Positions 1 through 7,691 of a stretch of 64,000 nucleotides of DNA are shown here, one piece after another. Within the stretch, counting starts at the first letter, position 1, and the number at the start of each line of letters is the position of its first letter. Both the position numbers and the translations under genes were made by a program. The stretch comes from an uncultured Aquimarina sp. GTDB lineage: Bacteria > Bacteroidota > Bacteroidia > Flavobacteriales > Flavobacteriaceae. The notes under the pieces were generated by a model. That model worked only from the letters and a program-made list of their open reading frames with translations. It was not told where the DNA came from and ran no database searches. The stretch spans positions 1 through 64,000 of the forward strand of contig CANMKK010000018.1 of the NCBI GenBank assembly GCA_947498455.1, given 5' to 3'.

Positions 1-120
1 ATCATGTTCTACTAATGATTTGATCATCCCTTCAAGGATACGGAAACGATACTTAGGCGTGAAAACAATGTGATAATAGCATTTGTAATACACATGCGTT
101 AATTTTCTATATTTACTCAT
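1..120 (-). CDS. tnpA: IS200/IS605-type transposase TnpA, 5' part (runs off the window)
   Basis: The reverse strand encodes 40 residues from ATG at 120 down to the window edge, beginning MSKYRKLTHVYYKC and containing HIVFTPKYRFRIL. This is the standard N-terminus of the small HUH/Y1 transposases of the IS200 group, which cut and rejoin single-stranded DNA through a tyrosine. The HUH motif and catalytic tyrosine lie outside the window, so activity cannot be judged. The end hairpin lies just upstream at 174-194, where such elements carry one. Confidence 0.9.
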   Translation of the reverse strand, partial: MSKYRKLTHVYYKCYYHIVFTPKYRFRILEGMIKSLVEHD

Positions 121-194
121 CTTAAAAAGTTTTAGATGGCAAACCTAAAAAACGGCAGAGCCTTTAGAACATGACCACCGTCAAAGACGGTGGT
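1..194 (-). mobile_element. IS200-type insertion sequence, one end
   Basis: This stretch holds the start of tnpA (1-120), a short leader, and a perfect 7-bp stem hairpin, ACCACCG at 174-180 and CGGTGGT at 188-194, with a 7-nt loop. IS200/IS605 elements have no terminal inverted repeats. Instead they carry subterminal hairpins recognised by TnpA, and this hairpin fits that role. The exact outer boundary is not visible and is taken to be slightly beyond the hairpin. Confidence 0.75.
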
Positions 195-242
195 TTTCTA
201 TACTGAAATAAAGACGGGGGATGCTAATCCAAATTAACTATA

Positions 243-280
243 GTAATACCAATTTAACCATAATACTTCTGGCTATAGCA
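243..280 (+). repeat. Truncated copy of interspersed element B
   Basis: The sequence ATACCAATTTAACCATAATA followed by CTTCTGGCTA matches the left end of element B at 5600 and is closely related to the copy at 13435. Only about 38 bp remain before the CHAT-gene terminator begins. Confidence 0.6.
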
Positions 281-317
281 TAAAAAACCCATCAGGTTTT
301 AGAAACCTGACGGGTTT
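281..317 (-). terminator. Rho-independent terminator of the CHAT gene
   Basis: A 15-bp stem (285-299 with 303-317, one G-U pair when read on the - strand) with a 3-nt loop is followed on the - strand by a run of six U. It lies 22 nt past the stop codon of the gene ending at 339. Confidence 0.85.
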
Positions 318-338
318 GGCATAAGTATGCTTTTTACT

Positions 339-3300
339 TTATGCTTCCTGATTTCTCTTTCGATACCACAATCCAAGCAATGTCAAGATTCCCAGGATTC
401 CTAATCCTATTGCCCAATACATCCAGGTATTTGTCCCAAAATGCATTGGAGCAGAATCACCAACCAAATAAAACCCTGCCCAATAAAAAGGGGCGGTTCG
501 GTGTACATCAGCTGTATTAAGATATTGTAATTTGGCTTGCTGTAATGCTTTTCCTTTACTCATCCCTTCTTTAAGATTGGTATAGAAATACTTCATTAAC
601 TCAGGAGTCGTTTGATCCGATACTTCCCAATTGGTCAATAGTAAACTCTTGGTCCCAGCATACTGAAATGCCGTTCCTAAACTCATAATTCCTTCTCCTT
701 TGGCAATCTTACCTGATCCTGTATTACAGGCGCTCAATACGGTAAGTTCTGCGGGGATATCCAATGCGAATAGTTCGTGACCATATAACAGGTTATCTTC
801 TATCGTGTCATTACTTTTGGTAAAATACAATTTAGAATTCTCCGGGTGTTCATTATCCATCTCTCCGTGTAATGCTAAGTGTAGTATGTTATATTGACCT
901 GCTTGCTTCTTAAAATTAGCTTCTATAGCCTGTGCCCCATAATAATACTCTCCATCAATGATATCGGATATTGCCTTGATTTCTTTACGGGTACCAGGAA
1001 GATCGTCTCCTGCATCTCTTAGTGTTGCAAGACTCATCGTAGAAGTTTCTGATGTTTGTGTACTATCAGAAAATGAAAATGCCAAACATTCCTGCAATGA
1101 TTTTGCTTCCTGTTCACTTTTGAAGCTATTAAATAACAGATTCGCTGAATTAGCATAAGTAATTGCATAGTCCTTTAACAAATAGGATAAATCAGAGGGA
1201 TTATTAGCAGTATCATCCTGAGTTAATAACACGTCAAAGTTGAGGTGCCATAAAGAACCATCCGGTATGATGATCAACTCCTCGCCTACTAATTTATCTG
1301 CAATCGGAGCGATAAGTTTAGTATACAAGTCATGTCCTATTTTTTTATTGGCTTGTATATCTTTATCAATTATACTTTTTCTAAATGTTTCTATTTGTTC
1401 AGTAAGCTTAGGAGTTGACAATTCTTTTACTGCTAACTCATTTTTGGAAATAGTAAATGCGTAAGTGATACTATCACTGGTAAAAAACTCTAGCATCGTT
1501 GTGCTATCATCTAGTTGCTCCTGTATTTTAGTAACAGAGATGATATCATTTTGATATTTCAGTTGGTGGTATTTTGGATAGTTTTTTTCTAATATAGTAG
1601 TTAAGGAGTCTTGTCGCCTGTTAACTGTAAAAAGATCGTTTTCATATTCCTTAATTTTGGAAATATCCACACTATCCTTTGATTCCTCTTCAATAATTTG
1701 TGATTGATAGAAAGAGTGGTTCGATTTTAGTGTTTTTTCTAAGATTAGTAATTTATCTGGCAATCCCAGAAAGTTTTTAACTTTAGTGTCCGTTAATAAC
1801 TCTTTTAAGGTGTTTGCCTTACTTTTCCCCACATAATAAAAGGCTTGTTCCAACTCCTGCACGTCATTTGTATCTTTATATGATACTAATTGAGTTTTTA
1901 TGGCATCTGTATATATTTCTTTAGCCAGTTTGGCAAAATTCAACTTATCTTGATGGTTTTGATAAGATTTACGCATATTGTCTATAAGAACATCTATTTT
2001 CTTATAAGCGATCTGGCTTTTTTCCGGATATTTAGTATCCTTCTTTTCATAATACATACCACGTAAAGCCTTAGATTTTTCATAAAGAGTCTCTAACAAT
2101 ATCATCCAATCACTATAATCATTAGGATCAAAGTTTTTATCAACTTGTTTAGTCTGGTTCTTTTTTTTGTTTGCCAGTAATGCTTTATCAAAATATAGAA
2201 TTGCATGAGCATATTCTTTTTGTTTACCATATACACGACCAATTTTAGTATATGATTTAGAAGTAAAAAAGTGATCACTTTCATATTGTTTATTAATAGT
2301 ATGTAACCCCTTCTTTGCATTTATTAATGCTTTGTCATACTCTTTTTTTAATAAATAGAGTTCTGATAAGTTATTATGCACTTGACCAATACCCAAGTGA
2401 TTCACTTCGGAAATTGAATTGTATACCACTAACGCTTTATTATAATATTTTTCAGCTTTATGATATTCCTTTTTTTTCTCATGTATTCTTCCTATGTTAG
2501 TATATACTTTTCCATGATTAATGTTTTCTTTGCTGTAAATAACGTTAAGTATATCCAGTCCTCTTTTATAATATTCAATTGCTTTTTCGTTTTCATTTTT
2601 TTGATCATAGCAGACTCCGATATTCATATTATTAAATGCAATCAAATAATGGTTTTCTCCATATAAACCTACTCCGATTCGATGACTTTTTTTAATATAT
2701 CCCAATGCTCTATCATATTCTTTTTTATGGAGTAATAAAATTCCGATATTAAGATAAGCCTTACATAGACTTGATGATTCTTCATTTTCTTCGAATATAG
2801 AAATTGCTTTTAAAAAACTATCCAATGCATCATCGTTTAGAAAAAGTGAACCGTAAATAGTTCCTAAATTCAAATAAGCAGTACCAACCTGAGCATTATT
2901 TCCTCCTAAGGTTTTAATTTTTATATCCAAACTAATCTGTGCATAATCTAAAGCTTTTTCAAGGTTCCCAAGGTTTTTATTAAGGTTTGACAAATTATTA
3001 TAAATTCTTCCTGTTCTAAGATGTTCCGAACCTGAAATCTCAATACTTCCTTCTAACGCTTTTTCAAAGTATTTAGTTGCCTTTTTTAGTTCATAAGTTT
3101 GACAATAAACTATAGCAATAGAATTATAGGAGGCTATGATATCTATATGATATTCCGAAAACAAATGCTTTCTAATAGACAGTGCTTTTTGTTGATATTC
3201 TATAGCTTTTTTATAATCAGAAGTAATTCTATAATAAGTACCTATATTATAATATGCGTTAGCTTCGTGTTTACTTCTTTGCTCAAGATAATTTCTACTT

Positions 3301-3614
3301 ATTTCTAAAGCCTTTTTCGAATTCTGTAGAGACTTATCTAATCTATGATTACGCCATTGATTTTCTGATAATTTATTATAACAACTTGCTACTTTCTCCC
3401 AAGTTTTCGCTTTTTCGTATATGGGTAATGCTTTTTTGAAAAAAATAATAGATTTATCGAATTTACGGTCTTTTAGAAGTGAATCTGCTTTCTTAAAATA
3501 CTGCGAAGCTAGTATGGTATCTTTTGCTACCTGTGCATTGATAGTATGAAATGAAATCGTAAAAAAAATGATCCATATCAATGGAGTCAAACAGGTTAAT
3601 TGTAATTTTTTCAT
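339..3614 (-). CDS. TPR-repeat CHAT-domain caspase-like protein, exported and membrane-anchored
   Basis: This 1091-aa protein has an N-terminal signal peptide (about 1-28, ending in INAQ). A long array of tetratricopeptide repeats (about 40-490) follows, with repeated motifs such as KALEYxKKAL and HxxxxxYNNLS. Then come a helical linker and a C-terminal CHAT domain (about 760-1055). The caspase-type dyad is present: His916 in LALHGE and Cys963 in LSACNTG. One hydrophobic helix (about 1064-1083) followed by RKR suggests a C-terminal membrane anchor with the body in the periplasm. CHAT (Caspase HetF Associated with TPRs) domains belong to the clan CD peptidases. The substrate is unknown. The gene is monocistronic, with its own terminator at 281-317. 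A function in stress signalling or defence is inference only. Confidence 0.85.
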   Translation of the reverse strand: MKKLQLTCLTPLIWIIFFTISFHTINAQVAKDTILASQYFKKADSLLKDRKFDKSIIFFKKALPIYEKAKTWEKVASCYNKLSENQWRNHRLDKSLQNSKKALEISRNYLEQRSKHEANAYYNIGTYYRITSDYKKAIEYQQKALSIRKHLFSEYHIDIIASYNSIAIVYCQTYELKKATKYFEKALEGSIEISGSEHLRTGRIYNNLSNLNKNLGNLEKALDYAQISLDIKIKTLGGNNAQVGTAYLNLGTIYGSLFLNDDALDSFLKAISIFEENEESSSLCKAYLNIGILLLHKKEYDRALGYIKKSHRIGVGLYGENHYLIAFNNMNIGVCYDQKNENEKAIEYYKRGLDILNVIYSKENINHGKVYTNIGRIHEKKKEYHKAEKYYNKALVVYNSISEVNHLGIGQVHNNLSELYLLKKEYDKALINAKKGLHTINKQYESDHFFTSKSYTKIGRVYGKQKEYAHAILYFDKALLANKKKNQTKQVDKNFDPNDYSDWMILLETLYEKSKALRGMYYEKKDTKYPEKSQIAYKKIDVLIDNMRKSYQNHQDKLNFAKLAKEIYTDAIKTQLVSYKDTNDVQELEQAFYYVGKSKANTLKELLTDTKVKNFLGLPDKLLILEKTLKSNHSFYQSQIIEEESKDSVDISKIKEYENDLFTVNRRQDSLTTILEKNYPKYHQLKYQNDIISVTKIQEQLDDSTTMLEFFTSDSITYAFTISKNELAVKELSTPKLTEQIETFRKSIIDKDIQANKKIGHDLYTKLIAPIADKLVGEELIIIPDGSLWHLNFDVLLTQDDTANNPSDLSYLLKDYAITYANSANLLFNSFKSEQEAKSLQECLAFSFSDSTQTSETSTMSLATLRDAGDDLPGTRKEIKAISDIIDGEYYYGAQAIEANFKKQAGQYNILHLALHGEMDNEHPENSKLYFTKSNDTIEDNLLYGHELFALDIPAELTVLSACNTGSGKIAKGEGIMSLGTAFQYAGTKSLLLTNWEVSDQTTPELMKYFYTNLKEGMSKGKALQQAKLQYLNTADVHRTAPFYWAGFYLVGDSAPMHFGTNTWMYWAIGLGILGILTLLGLWYRKRNQEA

Positions 3615-3884
3615 GAGAGGTTTATGACGTTGTCTTTACTATTAATGTCAAAGAACGTTAAAATGTTACTGTTTTGTTAATAAATTATACAGTATTATAA
3701 TCCTGTAATTGTTCATTATAGTACTCCTACTTTATCATCTTACTATTAATCTGAGAGAAAATTTATTAAGTTGTTATTTTTAAAAATCACATCTCTCTAA
3801 ATCTCCCTTCTAAGGGAGACTTCAAACTCCTTCCTTTGGAAAAATCTAAGTGACAAACTAGGAATAATTTACTATTTTTTATGA
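3615..3884. other. Upstream region of the CHAT gene
   Basis: AT-rich DNA that must hold the CHAT gene promoter on the - strand. A TTCTTTG box near 3644-3650 resembles, but does not match, the TAnnTTTG consensus. An 18-nt palindromic block (TCTCCCTT, CT, AAGGGAGA) lies around 3799-3816. No gene is seen. Confidence 0.4.
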
Positions 3885-4241
3885 CTCATCGGTCTCAAAG
3901 GTATTTTCCGTGTATTATATTATATATACACCCTCCTTTTATATCGCTCATCGGATATATGAATAGGTACATCACAATTTATACTATCTATCCATAGCAT
4001 TATATATTGTTCATCGGTATCTCTCTCTATATATAACCTGTAATTGAGATACTGCTAGGTGCATTTTTATCGATCAGCGGTACTAAAAATAACTTCAGCA
4101 CAGATCTTTATACTCTCAGCGGGGATATAGTATCGATCATCGGTATAAAAAAGCAATTATTTATGGTTTAAAAGAATATCAGCGCAGTCTTTTTGCTGAT
4201 CAGCGGTACGCTGAAAGGCTTCTGAACTGCGCTGATCTATT
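3885..4241 (+). repeat. Degenerate tandem array with a 21-bp period
   Basis: The motif TCAKCGG(T/G/A) occurs at 3886, 3948, 4011, 4074, 4116, 4137 and 4200, and related TCAGC units occur at 4095 and 4179. From 4011 onward every spacing is an exact multiple of 21 (63, 21, 21, 21, 42, 21). Before that one base is missing. About 17 units of 21 bp can be laid out, many degenerate, with consensus TCAKCGGTAT and an AT-rich second half. Both strands contain stops in every long frame, so it is not an intact coding repeat. It lies between the CHAT gene promoter and the 3' end of the 233-aa gene. Confidence 0.75.
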
Positions 4242-4252
4242 ATAAATTGCTT
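4151..4252 (-). other. Long imperfect inverted repeat at the end of the 233-aa gene
   Basis: ATCAGCGCAGT at 4178-4188 pairs perfectly with ACTGCGCTGAT at 4226-4236. Outside it AAGCAATT (4151-4158) pairs with AATTGCTT (4245-4252). A further small palindrome, GCTGATCAGC, lies in the loop. No U run follows, so it may be a 3' stabilising structure or a mobile hairpin, not a classical terminator. It overlaps the last units of the 21-bp array. Confidence 0.6.
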
Positions 4253-4952
4253 AGCGTCGTTTATACCTGCTTATGTATCCTTTGTAGCGTTCCGGGTCTT
4301 TTCTAAACACATATTTACCGGTATCCCGGATCTCATCCATCGCTTCTTTTAGGTGTGTAAATGCTCTGTCGCGCATATTTTTTGCTTTGGTATTATCGAG
4401 AGTAGCTCCGTTTGCCTTGGCGCGTAGTATTGCCAGTTCATCCGCTTGCTGTGTGATGCTATCAAGTTGGGTCATATCAAAATTGATTTGTAACAGCTCA
4501 TCTGGATTTGCTTTTCCCAATGCGCTGATATCGCTAAGATCCTGAATCATATCTGCATCTCCACTTCCATCTGCTATGGCACGTACACGGGATAACAAAT
4601 CTTCTCTTTTGCGATATGCAAAACGTAGATCTGCTAGTAGGTCATTACGTAACTCATAAGCTGCCGGTGCTATTGTTTTCCATTCTTTGGCCGCTTCTTC
4701 CTGCCCATAACGCTCACTAATCCATAAGGACTGTGCGTGCCTGGCTGCCCCGGTACGAATTGGCAGATTGGTAACAAACCGTTCCCAATCCAACCCTCTG
4801 GCAATGAGTGCTTCTTTATCTTCCTCTACCCAGATATATTGATCTTCTGCTTCTTGGAAATAAACATCGGTTGGCATGGTAGGTGCTTTTACCTGATCCA
4901 TAGATAGTGCTTCCAGCACTGCTTCTTTTGCGTCATAATTTTCTTTAGACAT
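4251..4952 (-). CDS. Hypothetical protein, 233 aa, cytoplasmic and helical
   Basis: I do not recognise this family. The protein has no signal peptide or membrane segment, is rich in Ala, Glu, Asp and Lys, and appears largely alpha-helical, with a basic C-terminus (KGYISRYKRR). Its base composition is clearly less AT-biased than the surrounding intergenic DNA, and codon use looks like a real gene. It stands alone: upstream on its strand is a 764-bp gap, and its stop codon abuts the hairpin and repeat array at 3885-4252. A phage or mobile-element origin is possible but not supported by any motif. Confidence 0.65.
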   Translation of the reverse strand: MSKENYDAKEAVLEALSMDQVKAPTMPTDVYFQEAEDQYIWVEEDKEALIARGLDWERFVTNLPIRTGAARHAQSLWISERYGQEEAAKEWKTIAPAAYELRNDLLADLRFAYRKREDLLSRVRAIADGSGDADMIQDLSDISALGKANPDELLQINFDMTQLDSITQQADELAILRAKANGATLDNTKAKNMRDRAFTHLKEAMDEIRDTGKYVFRKDPERYKGYISRYKRR

Positions 4953-5716
4953 ACATATACTGTTTTATAAATTAATATTTCCTAAGCACATTTGTCCTTA
5001 GGCATCTATTATATATGTCATGAAATGAGCAATCGTTACCTATATTTTTGTTATTTTTTTGATGAATACCTTGAATTAAGAAACTAGATCGCTTCGCTTT
5101 TAGATATTAACCTGAGTTAGATTATTAAACATTTAATTTCCAGAATATTATTGTGTTGTGTTCCTGTTTTATCTCCTAGAGCGCAGTCGATAGGTTGTTT
5201 TTATCTATCAAGTCAATAGATCTCGATTGCGCTACCATTGACGTGTTTTATAAAAATCTGTTTTTCAAATATTTACTGGTATTTAAATTTAATCCTATAT
5301 TCTTTGATTTAACTTTTTTCATTTTCTTTGCTCGCCCAAAGAAAACGAAACAAAAGAAAAGGCGCTTTTTTCAAGGTATTTTTGTCTTCGACAAAACCAG
5401 ATTTATTTTGCTAAAATCTTTCCAAGGCTTCAAGATTTTTTAACGCAAAATAAATCTTATACTGGTGAAAAAAGGTTTTCAAAGCCCTGCTTTGGAACGT
5501 CAACACAAACACTGGATAAAATTTTTGTCGGATGTCTCGATCTGACAATAAAACATAGCACCCTGATTTTTAACCAAATAACAATCAAACTCAGGTTATT
5601 ATACCAATTTAACCATAATACTTCTCGCTAAAACTTGTTCATTTTTCGTTTTATCTAAGATGTTTTATAATTAAATTGTATTAGAAGTTAGACTAAAAAA
5701 AATAGGAAATATTTTT
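4953..5716. other. Intergenic region with repeats, no gene
   Basis: It holds the promoter region of the 233-aa gene and a long-range inverted repeat, AGCGCAGTCGA (5180-5190) with TCGATTGCGCT (5223-5233), one wobble pair. Next is a low-complexity stretch (about 5320-5420) with an open + frame of 82 codons rich in Phe and Lys that has no credible start signal. Element B lies at 5600-5682. I treat the open frame as non-coding. Confidence 0.5.
5600..5682 (+). repeat. Short copy of interspersed element B with inverted ends
   Basis: About 83 bp beginning TATACCAATTTAACCATAAT and ending AATTAAATTGTATTA. The two ends are inverted repeats of each other (TATACCAATTTAA against TAATACAATTTAA). The core, AAAACTTGTTCATTTTTCGT followed by TTTATCT, is shared with the copy at 13435 and, in reverse orientation, with the 160-bp copy at 62311. 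Confidence 0.7.
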
Positions 5717-6322
5717 TTATACTGGTAATGTACCTACTATACATCTTTGTGTTATGTATTCTAGTATCTTTTTTACGGCTTGCTCTTTAGAAGTATTAGC
5801 TGTGCTAATTTCTATATCGGGAGAAATAGGTGGTTCATAGCGTGAAGATATTCCTGTAAAGCTTTTGATCTCTCCTGCCCTTGCTTTTTTATACAATCCT
5901 TTGACATCTCTGGATTCGCATACTTGTAATGGGGTGCTTACATATACTTCTATAAAATTGTCTGCGCCAATAATTGCTTTTGCTTTTTCTCGATCTTCTT
6001 GATAGGGTGAAATAAAGGATGCCAAGACTATAATACCAGCATCGAGAAAGAGCGCACTAATTTCAGCTATTCTACGTATGTTCTCGGATCTATCTATAGC
6101 AGAAAATGATAAATCACTATTGATGCCATTTCTTATATTATCACCGTCTAAGATATAGGTATGTAATCCCATACGAAAGAGCTCCTTTTCCATGGCATCG
6201 GCCAAGGTAGATTTTCCGGAACCGGATAAGCCTGTAAACCATACCACATAAGGTTGTTGTCCTTTATGACGGATTCTATCCGAAGGCGTAATACTAAAAT
6301 TGGTTGGTATCTGAGAAGCCAT
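5717..6322 (-). CDS. cysC: Adenylylsulfate kinase (APS kinase)
   Basis: The 201-aa enzyme phosphorylates adenosine 5'-phosphosulfate to PAPS using ATP, in sulfate activation. The Walker A loop GLSGSGKST lies at about 31-39. It is followed by the APS-binding block LDGDNIRNGINSDLSFS, then DRSENIRR, and the lid segment with FTGISSRYEPP. Length and order match stand-alone CysC. No cysD, cysN or cysH genes adjoin it here, so PAPS may serve assimilation elsewhere in the genome or sulfation of a polysaccharide or lipid. The start is supported by the preserved N-terminal segment before the P-loop. Confidence 0.95.
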   Translation of the reverse strand: MASQIPTNFSITPSDRIRHKGQQPYVVWFTGLSGSGKSTLADAMEKELFRMGLHTYILDGDNIRNGINSDLSFSAIDRSENIRRIAEISALFLDAGIIVLASFISPYQEDREKAKAIIGADNFIEVYVSTPLQVCESRDVKGLYKKARAGEIKSFTGISSRYEPPISPDIEISTANTSKEQAVKKILEYITQRCIVGTLPV

Positions 6323-6583
6323 ATAATAGGGTTTAGGTATAAAAGTGGTGAACTATTCTGATATCGATATTACTAAGTTAAATAATTCTAGGTTTTTATA
6401 GTAGAAACTCCGCTCCGAAATATTAAAAATATCTTTACTCCGGAGTCAGAGATGCTACCATCTGATCTTTTTTGAAAATCACGTGCTTACAATTTTTATA
6501 TAATAACCCTATCTAAACAATCGAAAGTAACTGCGATTCTCATCAGATCAAATTCAATGCTAATGCTAGGTACAGATTAATAT

Positions 6584-7687
6584 TTATACCAGTTCTTCTA
6601 CTAATTCTGTTATCAGCCAATCATATTGTTTTCTTTCTGCTGGTGGGATATACTCAAAAGGAGGACCTGCTACTTTTCCTTCTTTATTATCCGGTACCTG
6701 AATATTCAATAATTCTGCAGCGATATATTTCATCTGGTACATCATACCTACAGCTTTTACTATCAGCTGTGATTCTCCATTAAAGGTGCGATGTAATAAT
6801 CGTAGAAAGTGAGAATACAATTGATTGAACTCTTCTGCTTTGATCCTAGCTGGTGATCCTTTCGGGAAATTTGCAGCTTTTGGATCATCTATCATATTTT
6901 TTGTGGCTTTCCAATCTACGGCAACAGCTGCTCCTGTTGGTGGTTCTCTCGGTTTATCTCCTTCCTTGTATTTTCGTTCTACATGTATTTCTTTAAACCT
7001 AAAAAAATGGGCTACCTCCTGATCTTGTCCGAAAAATGTTGTATCTCCATCAAAGATCGTATCTGGTGCTCCCTCTCCTTGATCGACAATCACATCAATA
7101 GCAAATAAAGCGGTTTCTAAATTATGTACCTCTATGATTTCTCCTCCACCGCCATAGTATTCTTTAGGGCTAATCTGTAATCTTCGATCTCCGTTAAAGA
7201 CTTCTTTTTCTCCATATTCTTTTACCAAACACTTGAGTTGTTCTTTTACTGTTTCGTAGAATTCTCCAATGGTTCTTTCATCTAAATCAATCTGGCGCAT
7301 TAGTCCTTTGATCTCTTCTCCTTCAAGGTTTAATTTGATCTCTGATGGTTTTTCGATTTCCATAAATGTTTCTATCGAATCCTTAGAAAACTTCAGAATC
7401 CCGACATCGAATTTCCGGTCTGCAAAATTGAATTTTGCAGGATATTCGGGAATGAATTTTGGATGGTCTATATATGGGGTTCCTCCTATAGCATTTAGGA
7501 TATTACATGCCAATGTCATATGCAACATTTCTTCCATCACCACACTCCTAATGGCTTCCCATGAAAATGCATTGCTGTCCTGATCTATCGTAAAAAAAGC
7601 GGCTAGATATGGTGGAATTGTAGAATGTTCCAGTTCTATTGCTGTCTGTAAGTTTTTAAATACTTCTTTTTTATATGTAGCAAGCAT
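6584..7687 (-). CDS. Ferritin-like (VioB / iminophenylpyruvate dimer synthase type) protein
   Basis: This 367-aa protein carries the ferritin-like domain of the VioB/RebD/StaD group (PF12902 type) in its N-terminal half. Candidate metal ligands are ELEHS (Glu18, Glu20, His21) and MEEMLHM (Glu52, Glu53, His56), in the pattern of a carboxylate-bridged di-iron helix bundle. The TIPPYLAAF and CNILNAIGGTP signatures flank them. In violacein and rebeccamycin pathways, the related domain acts on the imine produced by an L-amino acid oxidase. Here an amine oxidase lies four genes upstream in the same direction. The gene begins 4 nt after the GMC oxidoreductase stop, so the two are co-transcribed. The substrate is unknown, and the domain may have other roles in cofactor-poor oxidases. 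Confidence 0.8.
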   Translation of the reverse strand: MLATYKKEVFKNLQTAIELEHSTIPPYLAAFFTIDQDSNAFSWEAIRSVVMEEMLHMTLACNILNAIGGTPYIDHPKFIPEYPAKFNFADRKFDVGILKFSKDSIETFMEIEKPSEIKLNLEGEEIKGLMRQIDLDERTIGEFYETVKEQLKCLVKEYGEKEVFNGDRRLQISPKEYYGGGGEIIEVHNLETALFAIDVIVDQGEGAPDTIFDGDTTFFGQDQEVAHFFRFKEIHVERKYKEGDKPREPPTGAAVAVDWKATKNMIDDPKAANFPKGSPARIKAEEFNQLYSHFLRLLHRTFNGESQLIVKAVGMMYQMKYIAAELLNIQVPDNKEGKVAGPPFEYIPPAERKQYDWLITELVEELV

Positions 7688-7691
7688 TTTT

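Noticed and set aside
3885..4241. The 21-bp array considered as a CRISPR array
   Set aside because: The period is too short, there are no unique spacers of uniform length between conserved repeats, and no cas genes are near.
5195..5443. 82-codon + strand open frame rich in Phe, Lys and Arg
   Set aside because: It lies in a repeat-like low-complexity stretch with inverted-repeat flanks, has no credible start signal, and resembles no protein. Treated as non-coding.
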